NCBI RefSeq assembly: GCF_019703515.2
Contig: NC_059373.1
Location: forward strand, 18,996,281-19,060,280
Source: Myxocyprinus asiaticus
Lineage: Eukaryota > Chordata > Actinopteri > Cypriniformes > Catostomidae
DNA: 64,000 nt
Direction: 5' to 3'
Positions 9,801 to 18,296 of this stretch are shown piece by piece. Both the position numbers and the translations under genes were made by a program. The notes beneath the pieces were generated by a model that was not told the DNA's origin, made no database searches, and saw only the letters and a list, made by a program, of their open reading frames with translations. Each line of letters opens with the position of its first letter. Within the stretch, counting starts at the first letter, position 1.

Positions 9801-11692
9801 CAAAAACCTGTGCACCCTGACTCCAGCCAATCAGATTGGAGCTGGCGGATTTGGCTAACTCTTACAATTTCAGTGAACAGACTGTCACTATAATAAGTAC
9901 ATCATCTTGTTACAACACCAACAGCAGTGCTGGGGGCTGTAAATGATAAAGTACAGCAATGTACTACATATTTTAGTACACATGCCAACTACTTGGAGTA
10001 GTGTGAGGATGCCCTCAGACTACAAACACAAGTAAACAATGCTGTACAACGCAAAGATGACTTGGATGTAGTGCAGACTTGAATCTTGATGTCCTCAAGA
10101 ACAAAAAGAACTAATAGATGTTCCAAGCAGCTGCCATCTGGTCAGAACACTGATGATCCATGCGAACAATCCCTTTTTAAAATGAAAAGATAAACCCACA
10201 AATACATGGGGTCCTGTAGCTCAACATGGTGCTAGCAACGCCAAGATCATAGGTTCGATTCCCAGGGAACACAAAAACTGATAAAATGTATACCCTGAAT
10301 GCACTGCATGTCGCTTTAGATAAAAGCGTCTGTCAAATGCATAAATATAAATATGAAGATAAAGACAATGGCACACTGAAATGTTGTCAGATAAGACTCC
10401 AAAGCATTCAAATGTCCACGACACATCTTGCTGCAATATACCTGAGTTTCATACCGAGTAGTTTATGGAACTGGAAAAGCAGAGCAGTCATCACGTATAC
10501 AAGGTTATACTGTATACAGTGTCCAAGACACAGAAAATTAGCAATCAAAATGTTGTTATATAGTTGATCCCCCAGGAGTCTTTAGGTTGCATGAATCAGA
10601 CAAGTCAATAAAACAAATGTTAGCAAGTAATAAAGTAGTAATGATGCATGGCCAAGGCATCTTCATTCATAGCATTCAGGATTTTAAACAGGATTTACTT
10701 TTTGCGATTACTTTGACTGAATATTCAAATGTACACTGGCAACAGATCTACAGAGTATATATTATTAACATACACTCACTAAGCACTTTATTAGGAAGAT
10801 CTACTTATTAATGCTATTATCTAATCAGCCAATAGTGTGGCAGCAATGCAAAGCATAAAATCACGCAGATACGGTCAGGAGCTTCAGTTAATGTTCACAT
10901 CAACCATCAGAATGGGGAAAAATTTGATCTCAGTAATTTCGACTGTGGCATGATTGTTGGTGCCAGACGGGCTGGTTTGAGTATTTCTGTAACTGTTGAT
11001 CTCCTGGGATTTTCACACACATCAGTCTCAAGAATTTACTCAGAATGGTGCCAAAAATAAAAACAAAAAAACATCCAGTGATCGGCAATTCTGTGAACAG
11101 AAATGCCTTGTTGATGGCAGAGGTCAACAGAGAATGGCCAGACTGGTTCGAGCTGACAGAAAGGCTACTGTAACTCAGATAACCCCTCTGTACAATTGTA
11201 GTGTGCAGAATATCATCTCAGAATGCACAACATCTCAAACCTTGAGGCAGATGAGCTACACCTAGGACCAAAGTGTTTCTAATAAAGTGCTTAGTGATGT
11301 ACTATACGTTACTTATTATACGTTATGTACTATATTTCTGAGATATATAACGACCAACTCTCCATACACAACACTGGATATTTCACTACTTACCTTCAAA
11401 TGGTGTGACGTGGTGAGGTGGATTTTGTACTGGGTATCTCCCCTTATTTTTTTGTCACATACCTGAAAATTTTAATTTAACAACATAGTTTATCCATTCT
11501 AAATTACAGTTAGAGCAAGGTCTTTACATGTAGTTATAACACAAAAAAGGATTTATGTACACATAATTTTTATATATGTGCACCCAAATAATAATAATAA
11601 TAATTAAAAAAAGAATAATGTACCGTGCAGTCAATGAAAGTGTTGGCCTGGTCATCGTCGTACACTGTCAGTAAATCGGACATCTCTTCAAC
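1..11692 (-). CDS. Gene A: U1/matrin-type zinc-finger protein with charged repeat tail (partial, 11 exons)
   Basis: Eleven minus-strand exons (11692-11624, 11462-11394, 5718-5632, 5475-5330, 5234-5118, 5017-4975, 4116-3345, 1389-1326, 1202-1125, 1032-940, 833-1) were joined by consensus GT-AG sites with compatible phase, giving about 2.37 kb of coding sequence (about 790 residues). Two C2H2 fingers of U1/matrin type are visible, then a linker beginning ELKRPDLVTW, then a long Arg/Asp/Glu-rich region with a basic KKKRKSRF stretch that could be a nuclear signal. U1-type fingers usually bind RNA or DNA in the nucleus, so a nuclear, possibly RNA-related role is inferred; no function is proven. 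The 3' end lies outside the window. At least one exon is missing between 11394 and 5718, because the first ends in phase 0 and the second begins by completing a codon. I do not recognise the gene by name. Confidence 0.8.
421..735 (-). repeat. 78-bp coding tandem repeat
   Basis: The unit beginning ctggattcttggaaact recurs at exactly 78-bp spacing (starts near 450, 528, 606 and 684), about four near-identical copies with a few substitutions. Because 78 is divisible by three, copy number can change without breaking gene A. Confidence 0.9.
940..1032 (-). CDS. Gene A exon, short coiled-coil-like helix
   Basis: This 93-bp exon of 31 codons, phase 0 to 0, has acceptor tttcag and donor gtaagc. The sequence includes IENLEEAKFLKEKLCTVLKE, with leucines spaced like a short coiled coil, possibly a dimerisation helix. 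The other forward frame on this strand is interrupted by a stop. Confidence 0.8.
1125..1202 (-). CDS. Gene A exon
   Basis: This 78-bp exon, phase 0 to 0, has acceptor tttacag and donor gtgagt. It encodes LFNNPVVDSGSMSHDYQHTE and NVLDVL. Frame 1 is chosen because both neighbours are phase 0 at these junctions. Confidence 0.75.
1326..1389 (-). CDS. Gene A exon after the transposon-bearing intron
   Basis: This 64-bp exon has acceptor tttcag and donor gtaaaa. Its first base completes the Arg codon left open at 3345, then it reads HSQEFIHKENLRGAQRRANS and P. The intron between 3345 and 1389 contains the heat-shock-element transposon at 1.48-3.09 kb. Confidence 0.7.
1481..1610 (+). repeat. Left terminal inverted repeat of the heat-shock-type transposon
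   Basis: It pairs with 2957-3085 on the opposite strand. The shared core includes cttatgcctcaaaagtatag and aaactttgcttttgtgacca. Divergence starts just before the heat-shock elements. Confidence 0.85.
1608..1694 (+). promoter_or_regulatory. Two heat-shock elements and TATA boxes
   Basis: At 1608-1625 the order is TTC-GAA-TTC-GAt with pentamer starts exactly 5 bp apart (ttctagaacattctagat). At 1656-1668 there is TTC-GAA-TTC (ttctagaactttc), again with 5-bp spacing. TATA-like sequences follow at 1675-1683 (tataaatag) and 1687-1694. This is the layout of an HSF1-driven hsp70-type promoter. The transposon gene starts about 115 bp downstream. Heat inducibility is inferred. Confidence 0.75.
1810..2836 (+). 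pseudogene. Transposon-encoded Cys-containing protein (two exons, nonsense mutation, internal deletion)
   Basis: Exon 1 (1810-1912) starts MCEAYKAYFGIPVGNQDKPW and includes FTCEHCKKTL with a C-x2-C pair, then a TAA at 1909-1911 just before the donor gtaaga. Exon 2 (2097-2836, acceptor ttttgtag) continues in the expected phase with GWYRGEKRAMKFAIPKIL, contains NCYFCKVDPSKCR, and ends RESDLQYNRKSRKTAHF. Between KYDEY and IWG a large central part seems missing compared with my memory of longer relatives. The product is therefore non-functional here: one premature stop plus deletions. A shorter product could still start at the ATG at 2123. The biochemical role of the family is unknown to me. Confidence 0.7.
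2957..3085 (-). repeat. Right terminal inverted repeat of the heat-shock-type transposon
   Basis: This is the reverse complement of the left end, with a handful of substitutions and small indels near the tip. The high similarity suggests a fairly recent insertion. Confidence 0.85.
3345..4116 (-). CDS. Gene A large exon, charged low-complexity region
   Basis: The exon is 772 bp, entering in phase 1 and leaving after two bases of an Arg codon at the donor gtggtg (3344-3343). It is rich in Arg, Asp, Glu, Tyr and Gly, with motifs such as NKFRDRDLRIHS, and ends with PAKKKRKSRFSDATAEEIAV. Reading through the donor gives only about twenty more codons before a stop, whereas splicing to 1389 restores a good frame. 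This charged tail is probably disordered. A reader relying on the open frame alone would place a false C-terminus near 3299. Confidence 0.8.
4975..5017 (-). CDS. Gene A small exon
   Basis: This 43-bp exon, acceptor tttcag and donor gtgagg, reads PLKTPQNKFRNVNQ and ends in phase 1. The next exon supplies GA to make a glycine codon, so the frame is maintained across the splice. Confidence 0.7.
5118..5234 (-). CDS. Gene A exon downstream of finger 2
   Basis: This is a 117-bp exon of 39 codons, phase 0 to 0, acceptor ggcag and donor gtaata. It begins ELKRPDLVTWRDNFLKQPG and ends with EKQEGWGTPV. It continues the helix after the finger, and its Lys/Glu/Arg-rich composition leads into the charged tail. 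Confidence 0.8.
5330..5475 (-). CDS. Gene A exon with U1/matrin-type zinc finger 2
   Basis: The 146-bp exon completes the glycine codon begun in the previous exon and ends in phase 0 at donor gtaagg. The finger reads MCKVCVVEMDLHNAVAHVVG then RKHRQKYL, giving C-x2-C and H-x5-H spacing with the basic tail typical of matrin/U1 fingers. The alternative frame is also open, but only this one gives the finger and matches the neighbouring phases. Confidence 0.85.
5632..5718 (-). CDS. Gene A exon, proline-rich linker before finger 2
   Basis: The exon is 87 bp, with its acceptor at 5719-5720 and donor gtaaga. It starts with two bases completing a codon and ends in phase 1. It reads KIPRPPPLPEWTDIKQYLEY and then NLDEPIIG, a conserved-looking segment leading into the second finger. 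Its phase shows that the previous exon is not the one at 11394, so an exon in between remains unfound. Confidence 0.8.
5719..10207. other. Gene A large intron, left part
   Basis: No confident exon was found, although phase demands at least one exon between 5718 and 11394. A splice-flanked block at 8744-8861 (acceptor tttcag, donor gtaagt, minus strand) does not fit the required phase. A diverged inverted-repeat pair lies at about 6723-6760 and 7476-7521. The rest appears to be ordinary AT-rich intron. Confidence 0.5.
6723..7521. repeat. Possible MITE-like inverted-repeat pair
   Basis: The left arm gatttaagccggcgctacac (from 6722) followed by tagccgattt is roughly complementary to gctagtgtggtgccagcttt near 7495-7514, about 75% alike by eye over 35 bp. 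No target duplication was seen. This is a weak call. Confidence 0.3.
10208..10350 (+). mobile_element. tRNA-derived SINE
   Basis: A tRNA-like head has an A-box-like ctgtagctcaacatgg and a B box aggttcgattccc (10249-10263). It is followed by the tail gtcgctttagataaaagcgt ctgtcaaatgcataaata, which is typical of several fish SINEs. A pol III origin is inferred. Confidence 0.75.
10773..11299 (+). mobile_element. Deleted Tc1/mariner element with TA duplication
   Basis: The ends cactcactaagcactttatt and the inverse aataaagtgcttagtgatg are each flanked by TA (10771-10772 and 11300-11301). Inside, the start of a Tc1-type transposase is readable (10912 onward, helix-turn-helix region around 10950-11260), ending shortly after TTSQTLRQM. 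The DDE catalytic part is absent. It lies in a gene A intron. Confidence 0.85.
11394..11462 (-). CDS. Gene A exon with U1-type zinc finger 1
   Basis: The exon is 69 bp in phase 0, from acceptor ttttcag to donor gtaagt. It reads VCDKKIRGDTQYKIHLTTSH followed by HLK. Joined to the preceding exon it makes a C-x2-C...H...H finger of the short U1/matrin kind. The reading frame is clean and both splice sites are strong. Confidence 0.8.
11624..11692 (-). CDS. Gene A exon with first finger cysteines and possible start codon
   Basis: The exon is 69 bp, phase 0 to 0, bounded by an acceptor ending ttttag and a donor gtacat. It reads VEEMSDLLTVYDDDQANTF and then the first Cys of finger 1. The ATG at 11683-11681 is a plausible initiation codon if all upstream sequence is 5'UTR; otherwise coding continues upstream from an exon I could not place. 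The donor splits finger 1 between its two cysteines. Confidence 0.7.
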
Positions 11693-12037
11693 CTAAAATG
11701 AAGACAACGTTGTTGTTTTTATTGGATGTTATTTGCACTATATTGGTCAAATCATGCAAGATTAATTTACAGTGCAGAAACACGTGCATTCAGCAAACGC
11801 ATAACACTGAGCATTTCGTTCAGATAAAGAGTAAATATTATTTGCGAAAAACGTACTGTAGGGCCTCGTAGCAATTAGCGAAAAAGGAAGACAAATCTTT
11901 TAAACGAGGTTCTTTTAATGCATTTAGCATAAAATTATCTTCTTGAAAATGTTTAAAAGTGATACTAAAAAAACGAAACAAACGCATATATTTTTCCGCT
12001 AGGCCAAGGAGCTCTAAAATCAACCACATCCGTCTTC

Positions 12038-12233
12038 TTCTTCTTATTGCTGTTTTACAGCAGTTCGGAAACCCATTGGTGCATTACCGCCACCTATCTC
12101 CCATTTGGACCATCGACACTCTATTTACAAATAAAATACCTACACCACCCTCGGGGCTGCAGCTTCAGCTGGCGCTACGTGTTCAGCTCCTCCAGCTTCC
12201 ACATGCAGTCCCTAAAAACAAAAACAAAAAAAT
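12038..12233 (+). mobile_element. Short retroposed insert with 13-bp target duplication
   Basis: The 196-bp insert is flanked by exact copies of cacatccgtcttc (12025-12037 and 12234-12246). Its right end is A-rich (aaaaacaaaaacaaaaaaa), the usual mark of a retroposed 3' end. It contains gcattaccgccacctatctc, a motif familiar from fish LINE untranslated regions. Confidence 0.7.
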
Positions 12234-12235
12234 CA

Positions 12236-12312
12236 CATCCGTCTTCGTTCTTATCAAGTTTTTATAGCAAGTCAGTCCACTGGCGGCCATCTTTCGAACG
12301 CTCCCGGGAGAC
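12236..12312 (-). promoter_or_regulatory. Candidate 5' end of gene A with YY1-like motif
   Basis: On the minus strand the sequence reads cgaaagatggccgccagtgg, a strong YY1-type motif (AAGATGGCCGCC) of the kind found at housekeeping transcription starts. It is about 600 bp upstream of the first mapped gene A exon. The motif belongs to a local repeat (other copy at 16615-16627), so its promoter role is only inferred. An ATG at 12290-12288 opens a short frame with no good donor. Confidence 0.4.
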
Positions 12313-12366
12313 AATTATTATTATTTTTTATTTTGAACAATGCAAAAAGTACAAACAAGAGTACAT

Positions 12367-12397
<31 letters not shown>

Positions 12398-15206
12398 CAT
12401 GTCAGGGGCTTACAGGGAAAATTACCTGAAAAATAATTAAATAAATAAAAAATAAAAATAAAAATAAAAGAAAGAAAAAAAATACATTAAATGAAAAATT
12501 TAAGCATAGCAAACAGTTGTATAGTTCGTATTGCTTTCAAATTTCTACTTTTGGAGATAGTTTCCAGATATGTTTTAATGTCAGTTTTAAATTGTTCAAA
12601 TACAGGTAATTTTGCAATCCATTTAACTTTATGTATATAATAACGAATACATAATAATGATTTAATCACATATAAATACTAGATTTTTATCTTTATCATT
12701 TGAGAAACACTTTAACATCACATCACTTTCTTCAAAATTAACAACAATATTACCTTCTTTTTGGAAATAATTTACCACAAGTGTCTTGACTGGGTATACT
12801 CGATGTACAATTTTATATGAAATCTTACTTTGTAATACAATACTTGTGAGGAGTCAACCATATTGTACTCCAATCAAACTGTTTTTTAAACAGAAAGTTC
12901 CATTTAGCTGTAACAGCAAGGATATTTTTTGTTTGAAAAAGGAAACGTAAGAAAAATCATTACACCCATAACTTAAAAAATCCTTGCCGTGCAACCTAAT
13001 GCAGGAAGTAAACTCTTCAACTGATTCTAATAAACGCCTATCGTCATACCCAAAAAGTCTCAAAATTTCCCTGGGAACTGCATACAATACCCTTATGTAC
13101 TGGCTAGGTTCAACTGGAAAGTTATACATATTGATACATTTGGTATAACTATGTAAGATACCCTCATTTTTAATCAATTGCTTAACCCAAATAATTACCT
13201 TTTCAAACCAACTGTGTTTTTTTTTTTTTTTTTTTTTTTCAACAAAAAAGTGTTTTGTTTCTAACCCTTATATATCTGTTATTCCAAATTGTGCATTTAT
13301 GGGGTGAGAAATTATGATTGTGCATTAGCATCCAAAAAATTAAAACTTATTTATGGAAACTTGCAAGTTTTATGGGAATCTTATTAATAGCAAAATCACA
13401 TTTCAATAAAAACTCTATACCACCTACTTTTTGAAATATAAGACTTGGCATTATATACCATATACTTTTGCAACCATTTTACTTTAAATATCATATTGGA
13501 AGTCTTAAAATCTAAAACATTCAATCCTCCTCCACATTTTGACCTACATATTATCTCTTTATTAATATAATGTGGTTTGTTCTTCCAGATAAATTTAAAA
13601 AGCTTGGAGTCTATCAGCTTAATGAGTGTAGGTGGAACATCCAGCACTTGTGCAGTATAAACCAATCTAGATAAGCCCTCAGCTTTAACTAACAACACAC
13701 AACCATTTAGGGAGATGTCTCGCAACAGTCAATAATTTTTTTTCAAAGGATTGAATGACAGGAGAAAAGTTCAGCTCAGTTCTAATTTCCTTGTTTTTAG
13801 ATATCTTGATACCAAGATATTTAACAACTTCTTTCACAGGAATATTAGATATAGCTGTGACATTACAAGATCCTAAAGCCATAATGGACTAATTGGACAG
13901 CCCTGTTGAATTCCTCTTTTAATGTGGAATCTAAGTTCCATAAGCCAGTTTTAAAGAGCTGTTAATTTTATTATACAGGGTTTTAATTACTTTTTGAAAA
14001 TAGTCCCCAAATCCAAAAAAACTCAAGGGTCTTAAAAATGAAGTCATGTTCAATAGTGTCGAAGGCCTTGTACAAATCGATAAACAAGATAAAACTATTT
14101 TCATTAATAACTTCACTATAATCTATAAGATCTTATATAAGCCGAATGTTATTGCAGATGTGTCTTCCTTTTATAAACCCTGACTGTGACTCATCAATAA
14201 CAGAATCTAATCCTGTTTTCAGCCTTTCTGCAAATATGGATGCAATAATTTTACCATCATTATTAATTAAAGTGATAGGTCGCCAATTATCTAATAACAA
14301 TGGATCTTTGTCTGGTTTTGGAATTAAATTTATTAGGCCTTGAGTCATTGAGGGTGACAAAACACCCTGATAAATGGACTCTTTAAAGACCATTAAAAGG
14401 AATTCAGCCAGATCTTCTAGAAATATTTTTAAAAATTCAGCGGTTAGGCCATCATTACCAGGAGACTTGTTTAATTTTAGTTTTTAAATGGCTGTTTTAA
14501 CTTCTAAAATGGATATTTCCTTATCACAAATGGCTTTAAACTCTTCATCGATGTTATTAATATTATGTTTTAAGGGTTTCAAAAAAATCATCTATTTTAT
14601 TTACAGAGCATTCCTTGCTCGAATAAAGTTCACCATAAAAGTTTGCATGATATTTTGAAATTATAATAGGATCTTGTATTTCCTGACCATTAATATTAAG
14701 CTTCTTAATAGATGTGTTTTCCCCATTCCTTTTCTCCAAATTAAAAAAAATACCTAGAATTTCTTTCACTTTCCTCTAACCAACGTCGCCTTGATCTAAC
14801 AAAAGCTCCTTTTGTCTTGTATACAATTCATCTAATTGAGCCTGTAAATTGGTTAATATTTGTAAGTTCCTGTCAGTACAATCATCTTTAATACTACACA
14901 TTTTCTTAATAATTTCTTCTTTTGATTTAGTAGAACTTGCCAATTCTTTGCCTTTTGTAATAGCTCTAAGTCTAATCCTATATTTCATAAACTCCCAATT
15001 CTGACAATACAAATTTGTTTGCTTGATTCCAACACGTTTGTATTATTATTTTTTTTTATTTCAAGTTTAAATCTATCAATTTCCAATAATCTATTATTAA
15101 GTTCCAATAGGCTTTAGAGGCCTTACATTCATTTACATCAATCCATTTAATACAAATGTAAATCATTTTGTGATCAGTCAATACTGATGGCTCAATGGAC
15201 ACTTTA
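12313..15206 (-). mobile_element. 5'-truncated L1/Tx1-like LINE with target duplication
   Basis: The element sits between tcccgggagac (12302-12312) and tcccggtagac (15207-15217), an 11-bp duplication with one mismatch. Its 3' end is on the left and finishes in an AATAAT-type tail. The open frames are minus-strand fragments of a reverse transcriptase ORF2. It lacks the endonuclease end and so is truncated at 5'. It splits a pre-existing repeat copy. Confidence 0.85.
13396..15012 (-). pseudogene. LINE ORF2 remnant (reverse transcriptase)
   Basis: The region from 15012 to 14563 covers the linker before the RT. The RT fingers at 14393-14133 contain LINLIPKPDKD, NWRPITLINNDGKII and DESQSGFIKGRHICNNIRL, the classic L1-clade motifs. 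A C-terminal part at 13725-13396 has FKFIWKNKPHYINKEI and GGGLNVLDF. Frameshifts and stops separate the pieces, so it is inactive. The motifs fit the L1/Tx1 group. Confidence 0.85.
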
Positions 15207-15880
15207 TCCCGGTAGACTATTTCCAGTCATTGTGCAGCTCCTGTCTACTTGAATGGAGAAAGACCAGAATCTCAAAAACTGCTGGTTAAGATTACTATCA
15301 AAGAATATATTTCAAATCAGCATTAAAACACGACAACAATGGTATTATAAATGGTGCTTCTTTACCACAAATTACGCTAAAAAAATTCTCGGCTTGTATA
15401 CCTAACGCGCATGCGCATTAGCGAGTTGATTGACAAGCGATATCTATGTCTAAAAGGTGATTGGCTCTTTTACTTGTAAGGCGGGACTTTCTTTTCTTCA
15501 TTCGTTAACCGTTGGGCACTAGAGCTTCTTCTTCTTCTTCTTCTTCTTTTAATTTTTTTTTAATTTAGTAAACAGTAACATTTACAATTGTGTAAATATA
15601 ACAATAATTATTATACAATAAGATATGCATTTTACAATATAAGTATATAGAAATATATAGAAAAGGAAACAATTACAAAAATAAGTAAACAACTGAAAAG
15701 AAAAAGCCAGGAATGAAAGAAAACTATACATAAAAGTGCCTTAAGAAAATTTAAATAAATATCTTGTAAAGCTCGCAAATACTCAGTTTTTAATGCTTTC
15801 TTATAGGGCGCTAGAGCTTCTTGGTTGGGCGTTCCAATTTCTCCCATTCATCTTAATAGAAGTGGCCCGTCTCTGCTAAA
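15207..15880 (+). repeat. About-400-bp dispersed repeat, copy 1 (main part)
   Basis: It shares with 17600-17980 the blocks gcagctcctrtctacttgaa, catgcgcattagcgagttga, taaggcgggactt and gttgggcgttccaatttctc. It continues at 12236-12312 across the LINE, and a second insert splits it at 15531-15805. It carries an NRF1-like CGCGCATGCGCA at 15406-15417. Confidence 0.8.
15531..15805 (-). mobile_element. 5'-truncated LINE tail with 17-bp target duplication
   Basis: It is flanked by gggcactagagcttctt (15514-15530) and gggcgctagagcttctt (15806-15822), one mismatch in 17. The left edge is (ttc)n followed by T-rich sequence, consistent with a GAA/A-rich 3' end on the minus strand. No coding motif is readable, so the family is uncertain. 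Confidence 0.7.
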
Positions 15881-16094
15881 TTGTCTACAAAAAAGTATTA
15901 GTACCACCTAGTGGATGGATGAATGCGGATTGTGAAGGGAACCTTCGCTAGGGAACATGTGGTTTCTAAATGTAATGCCTATATTCAAATAAGAAAATTA
16001 ATAATGAATCGTCATATATTTAACTGAAAAATATCCATAATAACACACGCTGTTTAGAACAATACTATTGACGCAAGGCAGTGGGTGATTTCCG

Positions 16095-16097
<3 letters not shown>

Positions 16098-16132
<35 letters not shown>

Positions 16133-16184
16133 TTAGTGTAAATCTAAACATTCTACTTTGTATTATATTACTCTGGAATAAGTA

Positions 16185-16223
<39 letters not shown>

Positions 16224-16242
16224 TATATATATATATATATAA
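16098..16242. repeat. Microsatellites (AT)n, (AC)n, (AT)n
   Basis: An AT run lies at about 16098-16126, an AC run at about 16188-16222 and another AT run directly after it. Simple sequence only. Confidence 0.9.
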
Positions 16243-16286
16243 AAGCAACAGCTGCGATGAGGTTTCAAATCCAGCTCCAAGAGACA

Positions 16287-16648
16287 GTTTAGCAGAGACG
16301 GACCACTTCTTTTAAAATAAATGAGAAAAATTGGAGCGCCCGTCGGATGTATAAAGTCCCGCCTTAGAGGTAAAAGACCCAATGGCCTTTTAGAAACAGA
16401 CGTCACCTGTCAGGCAACTGAACAACGCACATGCGCATTAACTGAACCAGTCTGAAAAACATTATTTTTTTTTTATTATTTTTTTTTTTTACCTGGTTCA
16501 TGCAAAAGAAGCACAATTTATGTTACCGTTGTAAAATTTTACTGCTGATTTTAAATATGTTCTTTGATCGTAATCTTAACCAACCATTTTGAGATTTTGG
16601 TCCGAGAGCGTTCCAAAGATGGCCGCCGAGCGGACTGACTTGCCTTGA
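16287..16648 (-). repeat. About-400-bp dispersed repeat, copy 2 (inverted)
   Basis: In reverse orientation it shows agtcccgccttagaggtaaa, gcacatgcgcattaac, gttccaaagatggccgccga and gcggactgacttgcc. These correspond to copy 1 (including its 12236-12312 part) and copy 3. It contains a YY1-like motif at 16615-16627 and an NRF1-like motif at about 16425-16437. Confidence 0.75.
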
Positions 16649-17429
16649 AAGCAACTTTGCAGCTGCTGAAGGAGTGACAGAAAATGTGTCTCTCTCTCTC
16701 TTCTGACAACTGTAATCCAGCGCTCTCTATTTTTGTCTCTTTGGAAAGCTATGAAAGCGTAATAGTGGATTTTTTGTTGTTGGAGCAAACGGGTAAGCAA
16801 ATATTATATTTGCTGTGGTCTCTCCTGTACGTTTTACTTCCGCATTCCAAATCCGGATATGTGAAAAGGGTCCAGCAAGTAGAGGGATCAACTTTTTGAG
16901 AAGTTTTGGTGGATTTGGATCGATGAACATAACCCAGCAATAGTGACGAATGGGAACGGTCATAAGTCTCCCATAAAACAGATTACTATTAAAATGCTAT
17001 GCTATCAAATAATTTAATTTGAAGCACAAACTGTGTTAACCACTAAGTGTCAGTGTAACTCAAAAAGTGTGTGCTTTATTGACTTTTACCCCCCGCCATT
17101 GTATCTGAGTGACAAAAACAATACCGAAAACAATACAATAACTCCACCAAAAGATAATTCCAGCTCTACCTCTCTTTACAGTGACATTAGTTTATTTGAT
17201 AGAGATTTTATTTAATGGAAAAGAAAGACAAGATATTATTTGGAAATGTGTGAACAATAGTGTAATATTGGGATTTTTTTTTTTTGTTAGTCTAATATAC
17301 ATTATAATTTATTTTAAGTTTGAGTGCTATGTTAACTTCTTTATGTAAAACCATACAATAAAAAAACAAACAAAAATAATAAAGGCAATTAGTAAATATA
17401 GCAGTTAGTAATTATACTATAAATCTTGA

Positions 17430-17599
17430 CATCAGCAGTCTCCTTGGCGATCATGATTTCAAGCTCGATTACACTTCCTAGTGCCACCTAGTGCTCTGCG
17501 CATGCGTCAATAACTAGGATGTGTAATCGAGCTTAAAATCATGATCTGCCTGAAGACTGCAATGGCAAGATGTACAGTGAAAAAGGAGTTATACATTCT
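17430..17599. repeat. Palindromic short repeat
   Basis: gatcatgatttcaagctcga ttacac (17449 onward) is mirrored by gtgtaatcgagcttaaaatcatgatc (17520-17546), with an NRF1-like TGCGCATGCGTC between (17497-17508). A related sequence occurs at about 53735-53850. It abuts repeat copy 3. Confidence 0.6.
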
Positions 17600-17980
17600 T
17601 TGGAACGTTCCCGGGAGACTTTTTCCAGTCATGAAGGTGCAGCTCCTATCTACTTGAATGGGGGAACACCGAAATCTCAAAAACTGGTTGCCAAGCTTAC
17701 ATTTAAATGACATATTTCAAATCAGCAGTAAAATCTGATAACATGGTATCATAAATTGTGCTTCTTTACCTCATATTCTGCTAAAAAGCAAATGCCGGCT
17801 TGTATAGCTAATATGCATGCGCATTAGCGAGTTGATTGACAGGCGATGTCTGTATCTAAAAGGCTCTTTTACCTGTAAGGCGGGACTTCTTTTTCTTCAT
17901 TCGTTGACCTTTGGACGCTAGAGCTCCTTGGTTGGGCGTTCCAATTTCTCCCATTCATTTTAATAGAAGTGGCCCCTCTT
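17600..17980 (+). repeat. About-400-bp dispersed repeat, copy 3
   Basis: The least interrupted copy runs from tggaacgttcccgggagac to taatagaagtggcccc. Its NRF1-like motif (atgcatgcgcat at 17813-17824) is decayed by one or two bases compared with copy 1. Confidence 0.8.
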
Positions 17981-18022
17981 CATAAATAAATAGTCTCTGG
18001 TAATACTTTGGTCTGTTCTCAC

Positions 18023-18296
18023 CCAAAACCGATTGGATCGCTTCACAATATATGGATTAAACCACTGGAAGTGTATGAATTACTTTTATGCTGCGTTTAT
18101 GTGATTTTTGGAGATTTAAAAGTTTTGGTCACAATTCACTTACATTGTATGGACCTATAGAGCTGAAATATTCTTCTAAAAATCTTTGTTTAAGTTCTGC
18201 AGAAGAAAGAAAGTCATACACATCTGCATGGCATGAGGGTGAGAAAATTATGAGAGAATTATCATTTTGGGTTGAACTAACCCTTTAGTGTCACTG
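18023..18296 (+). mobile_element. Half copy of a TTAA-type MITE
   Basis: It contains gcagaagaaagaaagtcata cacatctgcatggcatgagg gtgag and ends near gggttgaactaaccctttag, matching the right half of the MITEs at 43335-44640 and 59579-60253. Only one half is present. Confidence 0.6.

Noticed and set aside
10208..10280. tRNA gene
   Set aside because: The A and B boxes are tRNA-like but are followed by a SINE body and tail. The same holds at 30231, 23040 and 54438; no free-standing tRNA fold was supported.
16615..16640. Coding start ATGGCCGCC at repeat copy 2
   Set aside because: The frame stops after nine codons; it is part of a repeated YY1-like motif, not a gene.
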